Source: Plantago major
Lineage: Eukaryota > Streptophyta > Magnoliopsida > Lamiales > Plantaginaceae
DNA: 64,000 bases
Assembly (NCBI GenBank): GCA_026545765.1
Contig: CM048840.1
Coordinates: 51,894,580 to 51,958,579, forward strand
Reading direction: 5' to 3'
Shown here: in pieces, positions 45,681 to 58,317 of the stretch
How positions within the stretch are numbered: position 1 is the stretch's first letter
Layout of the letters: every line of letters starts with the position of its first letter
Made by a program: the position numbers and the translations under genes
Notes under the pieces: model-generated
Told to the model about the DNA's origin: nothing
Seen by the model: the letters and a program-made list of their open reading frames with translations, nothing else
Databases searched by the model: none

Positions 45681-47071
45681 TGTTGGTCCAGATAACGGCA
45701 AAGTAAAAGACTAGAGGGGGGGGGGGGTGAATAGTCTTTTAAAACTTTTGTCGATAAACACAGTTTCTCAGAAACCTGGGGTTTCTGATACTTAAATTCA
45801 GTCAGGAAGACTTTAAGATAGGTAAGTGCAGAAACAATAAGTAAGTGTGTGTGTGCTTTGCTGAAATGTAAATACAGAAAGGTAAATAACACAGCAAGTA
45901 TAGTGGTATCTGGAGGTGGCGTAATCCTCCAACTAATCCACTTCGGTCTTTCTGAGACCTAGAATTCACTAGAACAGATAATTGAGTTCACCTTACAATA
46001 ATCCTATTCTAAGATTCCTAAACAAATGGTGCCCAACCAAATGTTCCCCCTGAGTTATTCCCCAGCTCCTAGAGCTAAGTACTTCCTCTACTCAGATAAC
46101 CTTGGAGTTATTCCCTGATTTCCCAAATCAAGTACTTCCTCTACTCCACGCCTTGATGGTGTTGGTTATAAGGTTTTTCAGAGAGGCCTCTCGTATAACT
46201 TTTCAGTTATGTTTTCAGAGAGCCTAATAGAACAAGACTACTTAATACACTTGTTCAGTGGATGACGATGCTCTTCTTGACCCAAGTAATTGGTGTCCGC
46301 TTACGGAGAATGAGCTTCAGAAAGGGTATCTGATAGTTCAACTCTTTCACGAATAACAATCTCTTGTTAAGGTTCAGGACAACTTAGAACTACTAGTGAT
46401 TCTTCAAGCAACAGAAAGCTTTCAGAAAGGGTAGTAGAGTGCTTGAGAGAATACTTTGCTTGATGGTAAGTTTGCAAGATAGAGCGTTCTAAGGTGTGTT
46501 CTTCAAGCATCTAAGTGTGTGATATATATAGATAAATTTGAGAGGCATTTGAATTGTATCCATTGTGCTCTTTATCAAATTATATCCGTTTATATCTTGA
46601 ACTATGTACTCAGAAGTCACTATCTCTTGTTTCAGAGAGGACTTGCTTTTCGAGATTTACGCGATGCATTTAATGCATAGTACTGTTCATTGTCCTTTAG
46701 TCTTAACGGATACATGAGGCTTTCTGGAAGCTCACATGTGTCCCTTCTTTGATAAATATGTTCAAGACTTAGCATAAGTGCAAATGTTACACTTATAACA
46801 TGGTCCAGAGACATTTTAAATCAAATGAGACTTGACCTTGATATCTTCATAAATCTTGTGCAATCTTCAGTCTTCTAATCTTCAGAAAAGCTCCATTGCT
46901 AGGATTGATCTTCATGGTCTTCTTGAAATATAAAATTACACTCAGAGACCTATAATCCTAATACAAGATTTACTAGAGTAATCATACTCATTGATTTCCT
47001 CTTTTACAATGTTCAAGTGAACCAAGAGCACTTAATCACCTTTCTGGCTAAGATAAGAACATGTGATGAGT
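45681..47071 (-). repeat. 3' LTR of element III, missing its first 29 bases
   Basis: Aligns with the 5' LTR from 56917 up to GATGAGT (47071). The final GATCAAAATACTAACAG...CCTAACA (29 bases on the plus strand) and the polypurine tract are deleted, so the terminus normally made by plus-strand priming is gone. The G run near the end has 12 G, against 5 in the 5' LTR. Confidence 0.88.
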
Positions 47072-47470
47072 ATCTTTCAAGTCCTATTACAAAGTTGTAA
47101 TCCTGGAAGAGAAAACAATCCACCACTTAATCATTTCAAATGATATTCCATTTTAGTTGAATTAAGTGCAGAAAGTAAACATCAACCAAATCACAAGAAG
47201 TGATCTTTGCTGATAAGTTGTCATCTATTAAAATGTATCTGAGAGTATGATCTTCAGCTAGGTACAGTTTACAGAGTAAGATGCAACTTTTACAGATAGA
47301 GAATTTTAGAAACAATCAGCAAGATTACAAAAATTAATAAAACAAACTAAGTAAATTTAGAACATAGGAGAGTCCAAGATCCAAGAGAGTATTCTAATGT
47401 TACTAGTCTTCAAGTCTTCAGAAACACAACTTGGGTTCAGATACCTCAAGTTCTTCAGCACCTTTCTGGA

Positions 47471-50400
47471 TCAGTTGACATGATCATCCACTTTTCTGCA
47501 TTCTTGGACATAGTCATAAGGAGTCCTTCTGACAGAGAGCTCTGTCTTTCTGGATAAGTCACATATTTCATGGTAACTCTTACCAAGCTTGTGATTCTTC
47601 CATGAAAATGTTTGACCTGAGTACTTTCCCCAGACCCAGGCATGGTCTACTTGCAGCTGCGATAGGTTGAAATACTTGTATATTTCTTCTAGATAGTGTA
47701 TATCATCTAGGTATTCATCCAATGTCATATAGAATGACTCATAGGTTGAAACACCTAGTTTGCTCTTCCTGCTGTAGCTACCATCCAGTTTTCTTACCTT
47801 GTGTACATCATCAGGTTTTGGGTAAGGACAGGCAAAAGAAAGATCAATCTTTCTGGCTTCATTCCTCTTTTCTACTTCAAAGTTTAACCAGGCATGAAGG
47901 TGCTCAGGTTTTAGCAATTCTGGCTTGCCTTCTCTCCATTTCAGGATCTGGTTGAGGATGGGAGTTGGAAACTTATCATTGACAAGTAGATGTTGTAGTT
48001 CCAGAATCCAATACCCTCTCTTGTTCAGAATGCACCTATATGAAGATTCTTCATTACTGGTCTTCATATACTCAATGTGGGCATCAGTTGTCCTTTCTTG
48101 ATGTGTTTCATTGTTTATTCTGCCAAACTAGAAATCCCTTCCTGCTTTTCTGTTTGGTGGCCTTCTGTCAGGAGATCCTCTAAACCTTTCTTCTTGCCTT
48201 GGGGCTGTGCTGTTGGATGTACCTTGTATTGACTTGGTATTTCCAGAAGGAGTTCTGGCTGCTAAGGGCTTTGCTGCCAGAGGAGGTTGTGAAGTAGTTG
48301 CTTGTCTCCTTTTCTTGTGAAGTGGATGTTCATCAGAATCATCCTCATCATCATTGTAGCCCAAAATTGGAGACTTGCAGCTTTCTTGGCCTCTTACTTC
48401 TCCTTCTTCCTTTTCTTCTTCTTCAGAAGTCTTCTTCTCTTCTGAGATTCTAAGGGACTTGGTTCCCCTAGTGACCATACTTCTCAGCCTTCTGGTTGGT
48501 TGATCTGGAACAACTTCTTCAGCAAGGGTGTCTCCAGTGGTGTCCTTAATGACAAGTTGACTTGAGGAGGGAAGATTTGATTGTTTTCTTTTTCTTCCTC
48601 TGCCTTTCTGAGGCATCTCTTCTTCTCCCTTAGTCATGAATGACTGACTCATGATAGCATAAGCTTCAGAGAGAGTTTCAAAGTTTTTCTGGAGATTGTT
48701 GTGCACCCTGACTAATTCTTGAAGTTCTTTCTTCAGCTCGTTGTTCTGCCTAACCAGTTCCTGCTCCTTTCTGTTAAGCTCTTCAAGCGGCCTTAGGATG
48801 GCGTTGGCTTGCGGATGACATGGTAGCTTCATTCAATGCTGCATTAGCATTGTTACAATCCTCATCCCTGACCAACCCTAGGTCTTTCTGAGAGAGAGCG
48901 ATGCTGGTTGCTCTGTTGAGTAAAGCAGCAACCAAAGGCTTCATCTCTTCTGGGACGGTTTTTAGCACTCCTGTGTCTTGGGCAACTAGTGTCTTTCTGA
49001 GTTCTAAAAAGACACTGTTCCTTGCACGGTGCTCTTCACTTCTTGAACTACTTGGTGCAGAGAATATATGAGGAGCAAGTAGGGCTCTTTTGTGCTGAGT
49101 AACAAGTCTCTCATCTTCTGCTTCGGTGATCAAGTTGTGGGTTTCAGCATCACTGTCATAATCTTTTTCTTGGATTGTTTCCAGATTGACAATCTTCTTT
49201 TGCTTTCCATCAAGTGTGCTGGCCTTCTGAGAAGATGTAGAAGGTCTTTCTAATGCAGTCGCAACATCATTCTCTTCATCATCATTGTCATCCATTGCAT
49301 CTATTTCAGCAGCTGTGACAACAATAGCATTCTTCAAATTTCTTTGCTCATCTAGGAGTGCCAATTCTTTGGCATTAGCTTCTTCGAGCTTTTTGATTTT
49401 GGCTTCCTTTTCATCAACAAGAGCTTGAGTCTCAATGTTGATTCTCTTTTCTTCTTCCAATACCTTTCTGAGTTGTTCAATCCTAAACTCAGCAGCTGAA
49501 ATTTCTTCTATGGCATCATTGAGTTCAGCTTGTTGGGTATCTTGATGAGACTTGGGATGTGATTATGATGGAGCTTTCTGAGCAATTGAGGGAGTAGCCT
49601 TTTCTCCACTCTCTTTGCTAGCTTTCTGAATCCCGCCTTGTCCAGGTTGGGGATCATCATTCTGATCATCATCATCATCACTCTTGTTCTTTGTTTCTTG
49701 GTTTGGATGCTCAGAGGGAGGTTCTTGATAATTATTTTCGTCCATCTCCTCGTCATCTTCTGAAACCAGGTTGATCACATTTGGGAATGTAATCATCCTC
49801 CCATTAACTTCTTCTTGTTCAGCAGGATAAGTAGTGAGCTTGCTGGGCAAGGCAGGATGGATAACCATCTGCTCTTGGGTTTGAGCATCCGCAGACTTGA
49901 AATCTGCTATAAGTCTTTGTGCTACTTCATGAATGAAGTCTTCATGCATTAGAGTGGCAAATGAGTAGGACTCAGAGGGCAATGCATGGATATAATCCTC
50001 CAGATTTAGGCAATTGCTCTCTTTTACGGGACATCGATTACTCGCTACTTGGAAAGGTCACCTTTGAGTTTCGCCATTAATCAAGCACTTGAGATGTTTC
50101 TTTAAGGTGTGCTTCTGGAAGGCCTTGAGTAAATCAACTGGCACTAGACTTTGAGCCTGAAAGAAAGTGTTCAAGTTAGTTTTGTTCAAACTACTTGTGT
50201 TAGTATCTGTGTGCAGAAGTGAGCTTTCTGAGCATACCTGTGTAGAAACACTAGGCTCATCTGCTTGGATTTTTACTTGCTTGGGCACAGAGGCCTTAGA
50301 TACTTTGATGTGAGGAGAAGTTTTATCCTCATCAACCTTTCATTCTGCTTGAACCTGAGAATTACAATCAAATATGTTTAGAAACTGTTAACAAAAAAGA

Positions 50401-52647
50401 TAGATGGAAAAGTGCTTTCTGAGACTTCACTTACTTCCAAGTGAGGAAGCTCAGTAGCAAGTTCCTCAGAAACCTTGGGGGTTTCTGGCACCTTTTCTGC
50501 AGACATCTTGCTTGTTCGTGATTTTAGTTACTTTTGGAGGAGATGACACAACTGTTTCTCCATCCAATTGTTCTTCTGTCTGAGCCTGTAAGTACAAACA
50601 TAAGAGATTTTAGTAGTGGGTTCTCCAGAGCATTCGTTGAAGAAGATTATTACTGATTACTTACCTTCTCAGCAGAAGGCTCAGTAAATACTTCCTCAGA
50701 AAGCTTTTCAGCTTCTGGAATCTCTAGGTTTTGGGGTGTTGGTTCCACCACCACTACTTCCTCAGTTGGAGCCTAAGAAGAGACATTAAGAATATTAGAA
50801 CATAAGAGCAATTTTAGTTAGTTATTCCTTGTTCAGAGATAACTTTTACTACCTGTGGGACAGGCTCTTCTTGATGTTCTGAGGTTGGAGGAACCTCTTC
50901 TTGATTCAAGGGGGTGGACAAGTTTTCTTCCCCCTGAAAGTGTGTCTCCAAGTTGGCCTGTAACAAATACAGCTTATGAGTAACAAGTTAACATACACTT
51001 ATGTTGACATGTTAGATACAAACTATCTTTGTTACCTGAATAGAGTCAGGCTGATCATTGATCTCTTGAACTTGTGGTGAATCCACAGTCTCTCTGTGCT
51101 CATTATTGATCTCCTCTGCAGTATCATTCTGAGTTTCCATCTCAGTTTGATCCCTTTCTGAGAGTTGAGCTCTCTCAGAAGGTTGAGGAACCTGTTCAAG
51201 AACAGGGTTTTCTTCAGCAATATTAAATGCTGGCATTGTGAATGTGGAAGCAATGGCAACATCTTCCATCATTCTATCTTCCTCACCCAGGCCTTCTTCT
51301 TCCTGCTGGGCAGAGGGGCTCTTGTCTTTCTGAAGAGCTGAGCTTGAAGCTCCTCCATGGGTCTCATACTTGAACCTTTTGAATACTTTTGCAAGTACTT
51401 CATCATCTTCAGAATCACTATTCTGTGTTGGTGCATACCCATCTATGATATTTCTATCATCTCTGGAGATTTCTGGAGCATTCTGGTTCAGGACTCTTGG
51501 GGGATTCTGGATTTGCCTTTCTGAGCGTCCAACATCTTCTGAGACCTTGTCTCCAGAAGGTTGTGCTTCTTGTATGATTAGGGGCTTGGAGGCTCTTTTG
51601 CTATGAGTCCTCTTTCTCTTGGCAATTGGAGGTTTAGCTTTGGCTTGCTCAGAGACCTCCTCACCTTGCTGTGCAGTTTCTTCTTCTTCTGCCTTTCTGA
51701 GTGCGTTCTCAGCAGCAAGTTTCTCCTTTTCCTCAAAAGCGTGTCTGAAAAGGGAGTTGGTGACTGGGATTTCCTGCCTCTCTCTGAGAGTGATTCCCAT
51801 TGTTTCCAGAATGTAACAGATTCTGAGACCAAAGTGCATATTGGCCTTTGGCTCAGCAAGGCCATTGATGATTTTGGGCTCAAATTCCTTAATATGTCCA
51901 AGGAATTTGTTGAAGGCGTACTTCCCCCAATTGAAGTGGGTTTCCTGCCCTTCATGCTTCTTGTTCAGAAGATGCATCATCATCCATCTCTCCATGCTTA
52001 TCTGGTCTACTCCACCTTTGTTGCCATCAAAGCAACAGACCAGAATAAGGGCTAAAGTACTCCAATGTTTCTGGAGATGACTAGTTCTGATGGCCTTCAG
52101 AACAAAGTCTCCTGGGCAACCTTTTGCATTTTCTAACTGGATTGCTTCAAATAGCTCTTTGACGCCTTGAATCATGGAAGCGTCCTTGATGTTGATGTCT
52201 TCAAATGTTCCTCGATTTTTCAATCGGAATATCTTGCAGAAAGTCTTGCAGTCTAGAACAATTTCTTGTCCTTGGACTTCAGTCTGCATGTATTTTTCTT
52301 CTTCATCATTCACAACTTTTGTGAAGATTTTGGAGTTGTTATAGAACTCCAGTACATCCAGTGTGGATAGTCCACTGGGTGCAGCAGATAGAAGCTTGTA
52401 GATATGGGAATTCTTCAGCATTCCCAATATCAGTTTTCTTTCTGGTTTTGAAGATATAACTGCTGGTACATATCTCTTTACTAGAAAGGCTCCCCAATTC
52501 ATTTTGTGTTTAGGGTTCCAGTCCGATGGGGTAAACTTTCCCAGAAGGCGTTTATTCAACACCTTAAGTTCCTTTCCTCCTTGCTTTTATGCAGGAGCAG
52601 AGGATGTTGCCTTAGAGTTCTTGGTGGTCATCTTCTTGGGTGCCATC
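47471..52647 (-). pseudogene. Intron-containing accessory gene of element III (best preserved copy)
   Basis: Exon A 52647-51036, small exons beginning at about 50959, 50770, 50586 and 50354, and the last exon 50156-47471; GT-AG borders and phase 0 throughout. Exon A is nearly open: only one stop early on (MAPKKMTTKNSKATSSAPA-stop), then more than 500 codons. Features: FTPSDWNPKHKMNWGAF, LDVLEFYNNSKIF, MERWMMMHLLNKK, FNWGKYAF, basic AKRKRTHSKRASK, Pro/Glu-rich exons (one is APTEEVVVVEPTPQ), coiled coil, a second basic region (GRGRKRKQ) and the C-terminal domain (GYWILELQHLL ... YESFYMTLDEY) with its stop at 47471. Frameshifts occur in the fourth exon and near 50040, 49500 and 48820. About 1600 codons in all. 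Function unknown; nuclear targeting is an inference. Confidence 0.75.
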
Positions 52648-52739
52648 TCTTATATAGAGTTTAGAGTGAGCGTTTTTCAGATGAATATTGCACAATTAAT
52701 CGAGATTAGTCTATCTTTTCAGAAGACTAAGCACAAGAA

Positions 52740-55630
52740 GTTGAGTAACCAGCCAAACTCAATCCACTTTCTTTAGGATACCACAAACCTACATCTACTG
52801 TACCTTTCACATACCTTAATATTTTCATAGCAATGTTGTAGTGTGATTGCATTGGATTTGTTTGAAATCTAGCACACTCAACCCGCATATTGAATATCGT
52901 GTCCGCTTGCGATGAGTAGAGTAGTGAACCTATCAATTTCCTATACTTGTGTTCATCAACACTCTTATCTGATTCAGTATAGGTCATCTTGGTTCCTATG
53001 CTCATAGATATCTTAGCATTCTTTTCAGAAGACTTAAGATTGAACTTTGTGAGCATGTCTCTTGCATACTTTGTCTGACTAATGAATATTCCATCATTGA
53101 GTTGCTTGACTTGCAATCCTAGAAAATAGTTCAATTCTCCCATCATGCTCATCTCGAACTTACTTTTCATGAGATTTGCAAAGTCATTACAAAGTTGCTT
53201 GTCCTTAGATCCAAATATGATGTCATCAACATATACTTGAACTAAGAGTAGTTTCCCATCATGGTTTAAAGTAAATAAAGTTTTATCAACTTCACCTTTC
53301 TTGAAACCACTTTCCAGAAGGTATTTAGCCAAAGTGTCATACCATGCTCTTGGAGCCTGTTTCAGTCCATAAAGAGCTTTCTGTAGCTTATAGACCATTC
53401 TACTTTCTGAGGAAACTTCAAAGCCAGGTGGTTGTTCAACATAGACTTCCTCAGCAAGTTCACCATTCAAGAATGCACTATTGACATCCATCTGATAACT
53501 TTAAAGTCTTTGTGAGCTGCAAAGGCCAGAAAGAGTCTTATTGCATCCAATCTGGCAACTGGTGCATATGACTCATTAAAATCTCAACCTTCAGTCTGGG
53601 TGAATCCCTTGGCAACCAACCTTGCTTTGTTTCTGGTTATTTTACCAGATTCATTCATCTTGTTTCTGAAAACCCACTTAGTTCCAATCATAGATATTCC
53701 TTCTACAAATGGAACTAGTTTCCAGACTTTGTTTCTCTCAAACTGATCCAACTCTTCTTGCATTGCTGAGATCCAGTCTTGGTCTCTTAATGCTTCTTCT
53801 ATAGTTTTTGGTTCGATGTTTGAGATAAAACATCCAAAGAGAGAGTTAGCATTTTTAGCTATTGCTCTCCTAGTCCTAACACCTTGATTGATTGGTCCAA
53901 TCACGTCTTTTGCAGGATGATCCTTGGTCCATCTCATCATGGGTTTAGGGCTAGTAGGGTCAACAACTAAGTGATCTGAATGTGAATCATTATGACTTGA
54001 TACTTCTTCAGTATCTGTGACATTTTGCACCTCAGAAGGGCGGTGAATGTCTGACACTTGCTCAGTGTGAGAGCTTTATGGGACATGCCTGTCAGAGAGG
54101 TCATTTCCAGAGTTAGCTCTCTGATGAACATCTTCAGTTTCCATTTCTGGAATTCTCATAGGAAATTCTTCATCATGTCTGAGAATCATCTGGTTGTTAC
54201 TAGGCATTTCATGCTTTTCTTCGTCAGAGTCATCCTCTCTTTCCACAATGATATTTTTCCTTTCTGAGAGTTTCTCTTCAGAATCCTTTATCATTAGTTC
54301 CTTGAACTTTTCTGAGAGTTCATCAGTAAGGGGTGTTTTCTTGCTTCCTTCATAGAATACAACATGAACTGATTCTTCAATCTTCTTTGTTCTTTTGTTG
54401 TGAACTCTGTATGCTTTGCTATTCATAGAATAACCAAGAAACACACCTTCATCTGCCTTTGGTTGAAATGTTCTTAGATACTCTTTTCCATTGTTAAGAA
54501 CAAAACATCTACAACCAAATACTTTTAGATGTTTGATATTAGGGGGTCTACCAACCAAGAGTTCATAAGGGGTCTTATCATGATGTTTGTTTATCAAACA
54601 TACATTACGAGTGTAGCATCTTTGTGTTTACGACTTCAACCCAATAAAGTTCACTTATCTCGATGTCACTAGCATTGTCCTTCTTTGCTTCTTTAAGTGT
54701 TCTATTTTTCCTTTCTGCAACACCATTTTGTTGTGGTGTTCTTACAGAGGAAAGTTGGTGTTGTATACCTTTGCTGGTACAAAACTCCTTTATGTACTGG
54801 TTGACAAACTCAGTACCATGGTCTGTTCTGATTGCAGATACCTTGTCCTTTTTCATGACTTCAAGCTTATTCAGCAAGTTTGGTATCTCCACCCTAGCAT
54901 CAGATTTGTGCTTCAGAAAGATAACCCAAGTGAATCTTGAGAAGTCATCTACAACAAGACCATACTTCTTTCCTGCATAACTAGTTACAGATGATTCAAA
55001 AAGATCCATGTGTAATAGTTGCAGTGGTCTAACACTAGAGTGTCTGATTTTGGACTTGAAAGAGATCTTAGATTGTTTCCCCATCTGGCAGTCAGAACAG
55101 ATACCATCCTTTCTAAAAGATGTTTTGGGAAGGCCAACCACTAACTCTTTCTTGGCAAGTTTGTTCAGAGTTTTGAAATTCAAGTGACTCATTCTTTTGT
55201 GCCATAACCAGTGCTCTTCTGTGTGACCTGATTGACTCACCATGAGACATTCTTCAGTTCTGGCAGATGCCCAGTCGGCAACATAAAGACTGCCTTTCCG
55301 CCGAGCAACCAAGACCGTCTGCTTTGACTCATTGTCAATAAGTTTGCAATACTTTGCTTTGAATTTCACAGTAAATCCCTTGTCTGCAAACTGGCTCATG
55401 CTAAATAGATTATATTTCAAACCCTTAACATGTAATACGTCAGTGATAGTTAATGATCCTAATTTGACGTTGCCAAATCCCAGAGAGGGATTTACTCCTC
55501 CAGCAAATCTGATGTCTGGTCCATTGTTGCAAGCTTTGTAATTGACCAGATTTGCTTTGTCTCCTGTCATGTGCTTTCCGCATCCACTATCAAATAGCCA
55601 TTGAGCCTTAGTCCAAGAGGCGTTCTGCAC
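52740..55630 (-). pseudogene. pol of element III, truncated in RNase H
   Basis: Protease (FDSGCGKHMTGD), zinc region (HWLWHKRMSHLNF ... CSDCQMGKQ, with the CxxC intact), integrase ([23 protein letters not shown]), RT ([28 protein letters not shown]) and the start of RNase H (GLSLAGYS), where homology ends at about 52740. Breaks: frameshifts near 54600 (end of integrase), 54060 and 53500. RNase H catalytic motifs are lost. Confidence 0.9.
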
Positions 55631-55647
55631 AAAACAGGAAACAGGAG

Positions 55648-56799
55648 TTAGGTTCTTGCTTCAGAGATAGAACCATTTAGACTAAACATTCTTCCAGTAG
55701 GAATCCACATTTTAGTGAATTTATTGGGAGTTTGTTTTTGTCTAATTTGATCAGAAGGAGATGCAATAAAATTAGTAATTTTGATCTCAATTTTCCTTCT
55801 TGTGTTGTTTCTAGGTGTTCCTTTTGGTGCTTTCTGGACCCTGGGTTTCTGGGATTGCTTTTCAGCAAACTTAGCCTTTCTGGCCAGGTTCCTTCTAGCT
55901 CTGGCATTCAGTTTTTAAGTGGCTTGAGATTTCTTCCACTTCTGTCTATTGCTACGTGCAATATCAGCCTTGCGCCATTGTTCTTGTCCTTCCTTATATT
56001 GTTGCAGAAGAACTTTTCCAATCGCGCGATAGCCAATGCCATTTCGAACACCTTTGGCTTTCTGAATACGTTCTTCAGAAGCCTTACTAGTTTTTGCACC
56101 GTCTTTATTTTCATAAAATGGTACACTAGAGAATTTGTCTATTCCAGCAATTCTTCCTTTCCTAGTAATATAGCAATGTGGATGGTTACATGTCTGAGGG
56201 TTGTATTTCTTTTCAGAAACCTCATCCACAAGTTTCTTGTGAACTTGTTGTTCTTTCAAAGGTTGGGTTGCTACTCCTTTTCCTTTGTCAGCTACCCTAG
56301 CTTTCTGACCAATGCTATAGGTGGTTAAAGAATCATTCTGTTGACTTTTTATAAATGTCAACCTTTCATCACTCTTCTTCAGAGGAGATGAATTACTCGA
56401 TTGTTCATCGAGTCCAAGTCCACCTTTCTCAGAGGGATCTCTTAGATAGGATTGAACCTCAGTGAGAGTGTCACTAGCCTTTGCATAAGATTGGAAGGAT
56501 AGCTCTTTCTTTCTGAGTTCTTCATTCTCAGAAAGCAGCTTCATCATTTTCTTGGTAAGTTCATTCAAGGCTAGTTTGTGAGAATTTTCCTTCTCAGATA
56601 TCTGAGATTTCAGAAAGGCTATTTCAGCGTTCTTGTTTTCAGATACTCTGGTTAGCTTAGTAACCTCTTTTTCAAGAGTTTCTTTGCTTTCCTCTACAAT
56701 TCTGGTTTTGGATTGTGCTTCCAGAAATTCTTTCTCATAACGATCCAATTCACTCTTGACCAACTCCAGATCCTCAATTCCATCATCACTCAGAGACAT
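55648..56799 (-). pseudogene. gag of element III with large in-frame internal deletion
   Basis: Begins MSLSD, then jumps directly to DGIEDLELVKSELDRYEKEF, which lies roughly 450 residues later in the full-length gag of element IV. The capsid-like core and zinc knuckle are therefore missing, but the frame is kept. The coiled-coil tail, ASDTLTEVQSYLRDPSEK, and the CNHPHCYI cluster remain, giving about 290 codons before a stop near 55915. The natural stop position is 55650-55648. Confidence 0.85.
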
Positions 56800-56902
56800 A
56801 CCTACACGCTTAACACACAAATTATATAGTCCTCAGAAAGGGACAAAGTTCCTTCACCTATCTGGGGATCTAGGTTCAGTGCAGAAGGCTTGTGAACCTC
56901 CT

Positions 56903-56914
56903 GCTCTGATACCA
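56903..56914 (-). other. Primer binding site of element III
   Basis: TGGTATCAGAGC on the minus strand, two bases from the LTR. It is a full 12-base match to the 3' end complement of initiator methionine tRNA. Confidence 0.92.
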
Positions 56915-56916
56915 CT

Positions 56917-58317
56917 TGTTGGTCCAGATAACGGCAAAGTAAAAGACTAGAAGGGGGTGAATAGTCTTTTAAAACTTTTTTCGATAAACAGCTTCTCGAA
57001 ACACAGGGTTTCGATACTTAAATTCGAGCGGAAGATTTTAAGATAGGTAAGTGCGAAACAATAAGTAAGTGTGTGTGCTTTCTTTGAAATGTAAATCTGA
57101 AGGTAAATAACACAACAAGTATAGTGGTATCGGAGGTGGCGTAATCCTCCAACTAATCCACTTGGTCTTCGAGACCTAGAATTCACTAGAACAGATAATT
57201 GAGTTCACCTTACAATAATCCTATTCTAAGATTCCTAAACAAATGGTGCCCAACCAAATGTTCCCCCTGAGTTATTCCCCAGCTCCTAGAGCTAAGTACT
57301 TCCTCTACTCAGATAACCTTGGAGTTATTCCCTGATTTTCCAAATCAAGTACTTCCTCTACTCCACGCCTTGATGGTGTTGGTTATAAGGTTTGTCAGAG
57401 TGGCTTCTCGTATAACTTTTCAGTTATGTTTTCAGAGAGCCTAATAGAACAAGACTACTTAATACACTAGTTCAGTGGATGACGATGCACTCTTCTTGAC
57501 CCAATTGGTGTCCGCTTACGGAGAATGAGCTTGAAAGGGTATGTCGATAGTTCAACTCTTTCACGAATAACAATCTCTTGTTAAGGTTCAGGACAACTTA
57601 GAACTACTAGTGATTCTTCAAGCAACAGAAAGCTTTCAGAAAGGGTAGTAGAGTGCTTGAGAGAATACTTTGCTTGATGGTAAGTTTGCAAGATAGAGCG
57701 CTCTAAGGTGTGTTCTTCAAGCATCTAAGTGTGTGATATATATAGATAAATTTGAGAGGCGTTTGAATTGTATCCGTTGTGCTCTCTATCAAATTATATC
57801 CGTTTATATCTTGAACTATGCACTCAGAAGTCACTATCTCTTGTTTCAGAGAGGACTTGCTTTTTGCAGCATTTCTGCCGATGCATTTAATGCATAGTAC
57901 TGTTCATTGTCCTTTAGTCTTAACGGATACATGAGGCTTTCTGGAAGCTCACATGTGTCCCTTCTTTGATAAATATGTTCAAGACTTAGCATAAGTGCAA
58001 ATGTTACACTTATAACATGGTCTAGAGACATTTTAAATCAAATGAGACTTAACCTTGATATCTTCATAAATCTTGTGCAATCTTCAGTCTTCTAATCTTC
58101 AGAAAAGCACCATTGCTAGGATTGATCTTCATGGTCTTCTTGAAATACAAAATTACACTCAGAGACCTATAATCCTAATACAAGATTTACTAGACTAATC
58201 ATACTCAGTGATTTCCTCTTTTACAATGTTCAAGTGAACCAAGAGCACTTAATCACCTTTCTGGCTAAGATAAGAACATGTGATGAGTGATCAAAATACT
58301 AACAGATATTCCTAACA
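56917..58317 (-). repeat. 5' LTR of element III
   Basis: 1401 bp, TGTTAGGAATATCTG at 58317 and GGACCAACA at 56917. A TATA-like CTATATATATCAC lies at about 57745-57733. In 56990-57190 and 57530-57545 it differs from the 3' LTR mainly by losses inside CAG and CTG triplets; elsewhere the two are nearly the same. Confidence 0.92.

Larger units (their letters stand above)
45681..58317 (-). mobile_element. Element III: Sirevirus-like element nested in the LTR of element IV
   Basis: Both flanks carry AGTGC (45676-45680 and 58318-58322), a perfect 5-bp target duplication. On the minus strand the order is 5' LTR (58317-56917), primer site, gag with a large in-frame deletion, pol up to early RNase H (55630 to about 52740), accessory gene (52647-47471) and 3' LTR (47071-45681). 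Pol is joined to the accessory region by a deletion at about 52740. The LTR pair is similar over most of its length, so this is a comparatively young insertion. Confidence 0.92.

Noticed and set aside
51603..52055. Plus-strand open frame of 150 codons
   Set aside because: It is antisense to the well-conserved exon A of the accessory gene of element III and shows no domain of its own.
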